Made by a program: the position numbers and the translations under genes. A stretch of 7,324 nt of DNA, taken from Flavobacteriaceae bacterium (lineage in GTDB: Bacteria; Bacteroidota; Bacteroidia; Flavobacteriales; Flavobacteriaceae). The notes beneath the pieces are model-generated. The model was not told the DNA's origin, made no database searches, and saw only the letters and a program-made list of their open reading frames with translations. The stretch spans positions 1-7,324 of the forward strand of contig JAAZVG010000073.1 in assembly GCA_018623655.1 (NCBI GenBank), given 5' to 3'. Below are positions 5,550-7,324 of the stretch, piece after piece. The stretch's first letter is position 1; every line of letters starts with the position of its first letter.

Positions 5550-7324
5550 TTATGGCGTTCGAATATGCTGACCAAGAAATAGGGCATTAAGAAAGAAACG
5601 ATTCATCCCATAAGAGGTTCCTCTAAAATTCGGATTATCAGCAAACATCACCACTCTCCCTGAACCTACTGAACTCACTAAAATTGAGGCGGCTTTTGAT
5701 AGATATTCCTTGCGATTCTTTTTAGAAATATAACCATCGACATGTGCGTCCTCTGCGTATTTCGCTACGGTTGAATAGGCATTCTCACTTGGTGATAGCC
5801 ACACCGTATTATTCTTGTAAAAAGCGAGTTCATCAGAAGAATAACCGAAGGCGACCGGATGCGTTCGATCGATTTTAGCTTTGATAAATACCCCTCCGAG
5901 AGATTCTCTACCGCGGTGTTCACTGGCCTCAACATAAGGTAACTGAGTCGTAGAATCTTTTACCTTTTCAAGAGTAGTTTCATTGACTAATTTAGAATCG
6001 ATCGCCCAAGATGAACCCGTTCCAATAGTGATGAGTGTGTTTCCTCTAGCGACCCAATCTTTTAGACGTTTTTGAAATGACTCTGGATAATTCCCCGACA
6101 CTAAAATAAGTACGTTATAGGGATCAAGTGAAACCCTGGATAGATTGCGAACAGGGAGTTTGGTAATGGGCATACCTATCCGAGTGTCTAGTAAATGCCA
6201 AATTTCACCCGCTTCATAAGATCGAGTACCTGTGCCAATCACCATGGCGGCTTTAGGCTGTTTCAAAGGTCGCATAGATCGGCTACCTAGATCAATACCT
6301 GAAGTGCTCCATCCGGTCGTGACTGAATGCACCTTAAGATTCAACCGAGAAGCTTCACGCGCTACAATCTTTGCAACTGCATTTTTAGACATTTTTTGAA
6401 GCGATATTGGGATCACTAGCGACCCATAATTAAAATTCACTTTACCCTTTTCGGTATTGACTTCAAAAGGCTTAAAAGCTGCCATAGGCACTACTCCCTG
6501 TTTTTGTAATGCATAAGTAAATGCAGGGATATTATAATCTAAGGCATCAACGATATAGGCATATGCACTGTCATCAACTTTAGTCTCAATAAGTAAATCT
6601 GACGCGCTTACCGGCTTGGCCAAAGAAGGTGATTTTGAAACCCCTCGATAGTTCAGTTGGTAAAAATTAGCTAAAGACCATGCTGAAGCGTCGTAATAAA
6701 CACTATCTCTGTATTTTTCGTAGGTCTCAAAAGCGGTCTGTACCATTCGATATTGGGGCTGTTTGGTAGGGACCACAAAGTCACTACCCTCCTTGTAAAC
6801 AGCTACCTTATGGTGTTCCATAAGCTCTAAAAACGCCTTTGCTTTGTTTCTATCTGGCTCAGAAAAACGGTAAACCTTAACGGGGTCTTTGGCTGCTCTA
6901 GAAATAGCCGAATCAAAAAACCTCTTCTGATAAGCTCGCATCATCTGACGATTATCGACAGCAGCCTTTAAGGTGGTCATGCTCGATACATATTGATTGC
7001 GGATCGTGAACGGAAAGGTGATTTCACCAAAGGCCGTCGTCTGTTTAAGTCCTCGCGAACTTGCTTGTTCAAACAAAAGACCTAGCCCTCCTTGCAAGTC
7101 AGGATAAGAAGAGCCGTATCCTGGATAGGTACCATCGAAGGCCTCTCGAGTAAAATAGAAAGACCCTATCGAGTCTAAGGCTTTCGAAAAATAACTTCCA
7201 TATAACTCGTTCAAGTCTTCATAATTCTCACGAGGCATTATCGGATCAAGCGAGCCATTCGGCTTCATAGGCTCAAAAAAGTATGTGCTCTGAGATCCCA
7301 TTTCGTGAAAATCAGTGACCACAT
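5550..7324 (-). CDS. M14 family zinc carboxypeptidase-like protein, C-terminal part, with GATase1-like C-terminal domain
   Basis: Partial gene: the 3' end with stop at 5552-5550 is present, and the 5' part lies beyond the right edge. About 590 codons are seen. The GTG at 7322-7320 is an internal Val codon, because the protein is already inside the peptidase fold there. Numbering from that codon, DFHEMG (4-9) carries the third zinc ligand of M14 enzymes (His6). The segment GTYPGYGSSYPDLQGG followed by LLFEQASSRG (residues 64-91) holds the catalytic Glu, most likely E85. The upstream zinc ligands (H-x-x-E) are off the window. After a long linker region (about 110-350) comes a Rossmann-like domain (about 357-585), with MVIGTG, NVLILVSGNY, LKDWVARGNTLITIG and RVVMFADNPNFRG. 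It resembles the class I glutamine-amidotransferase-like domain found at the end of many Bacteroidota M14 proteins; I see no obvious catalytic Cys there, so it is probably structural or binding. Predicted role: exported peptide trimming. The stop codon faces that of the DUF255 gene with one base between them. Confidence 0.9.
   Translation of the reverse strand, partial: VVTDFHEMGSQSTYFFEPMKPNGSLDPIMPRENYEDLNELYGSYFSKALDSIGSFYFTREAFDGTYPGYGSSYPDLQGGLGLLFEQASSRGLKQTTAFGEITFPFTIRNQYVSSMTTLKAAVDNRQMMRAYQKRFFDSAISRAAKDPVKVYRFSEPDRNKAKAFLELMEHHKVAVYKEGSDFVVPTKQPQYRMVQTAFETYEKYRDSVYYDASAWSLANFYQLNYRGVSKSPSLAKPVSASDLLIETKVDDSAYAYIVDALDYNIPAFTYALQKQGVVPMAAFKPFEVNTEKGKVNFNYGSLVIPISLQKMSKNAVAKIVAREASRLNLKVHSVTTGWSTSGIDLGSRSMRPLKQPKAAMVIGTGTRSYEAGEIWHLLDTRIGMPITKLPVRNLSRVSLDPYNVLILVSGNYPESFQKRLKDWVARGNTLITIGTGSSWAIDSKLVNETTLEKVKDSTTQLPYVEASEHRGRESLGGVFIKAKIDRTHPVAFGYSSDELAFYKNNTVWLSPSENAYSTVAKYAEDAHVDGYISKKNRKEYLSKAASILVSSVGSGRVVMFADNPNFRGTSYGMNRFFLNALFLGQHIRTP

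Noticed and set aside
5553..5595. Possible bidirectional terminator near the convergent stops (TTCGAA palindrome; ATGC and GCAT arms)
   Set aside because: The arms are only 4-6 bp with mismatches and have no adjoining T-run, so they are too weak to call.
7320..7324. GTG at 7322-7320 as the start of the M14 gene
   Set aside because: It reads into DFHEMG in the middle of the peptidase fold, and an M14 enzyme needs its first two zinc ligands upstream of this point. The open frame simply runs off the window.

Overview
The window looks like a piece of a Bacteroidota chromosome, probably a free-living or marine Flavobacteriia/Cytophagia-type organism. The evidence is the AT-leaning composition, Bacteroidota-style lipoproteins with short signal peptides ending in a Cys, no strong Shine-Dalgarno sequences, and a large FG-GAP/VCBS lipoprotein with an ASPIC/UnbV domain of a kind common in that phylum. 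The sequence alone does not give a genus.

Layout from left to right. (1) The 5' part of an M19 (renal/membrane dipeptidase-like) lipoprotein gene lies on the minus strand and runs off the left edge (1-242). (2) A 1090-residue FG-GAP/VCBS repeat lipoprotein with a central ASPIC/UnbV domain is on the minus strand (242-3514). Its stop codon overlaps the dipeptidase start by one base (TAATG), so the two form a tight transcription and translation unit. (3) A 24-bp AT-rich divergent gap follows (3515-3538). (4) A plus-strand gene (3539-5548) encodes a DUF255 / SPATA20 (YyaL-like) protein with an N-terminal thioredoxin fold (CHWC) and a C-terminal alpha/alpha-barrel, here carrying a lipoprotein signal. 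(5) After a single untranslated base comes the tail end of a minus-strand M14 zinc carboxypeptidase-like gene (5550-7324). Its catalytic C-terminal half and a GATase1-like C-terminal domain are in the window, and its N-terminus lies beyond the right edge.

Working together: two of the four genes are peptidases of the cell envelope or export type, and at least three products look like lipoproteins, so the region fits an envelope-associated peptide-processing neighbourhood. The FG-GAP protein would be a surface-displayed binding or scaffolding partner, co-translated with the dipeptidase. The DUF255 protein has no settled bacterial function, and its link to the peptidases is positional only.

Coding density is almost complete, with about 25 non-coding bases in all. 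I see no RNA gene, mobile element, CRISPR array, phage gene or defence island. I do not see a convincing previously undescribed system. The observations most worth following up are the lipoprotein form of the DUF255/SPATA20 protein with altered barrel motifs, and the overlapped FG-GAP/dipeptidase pair.
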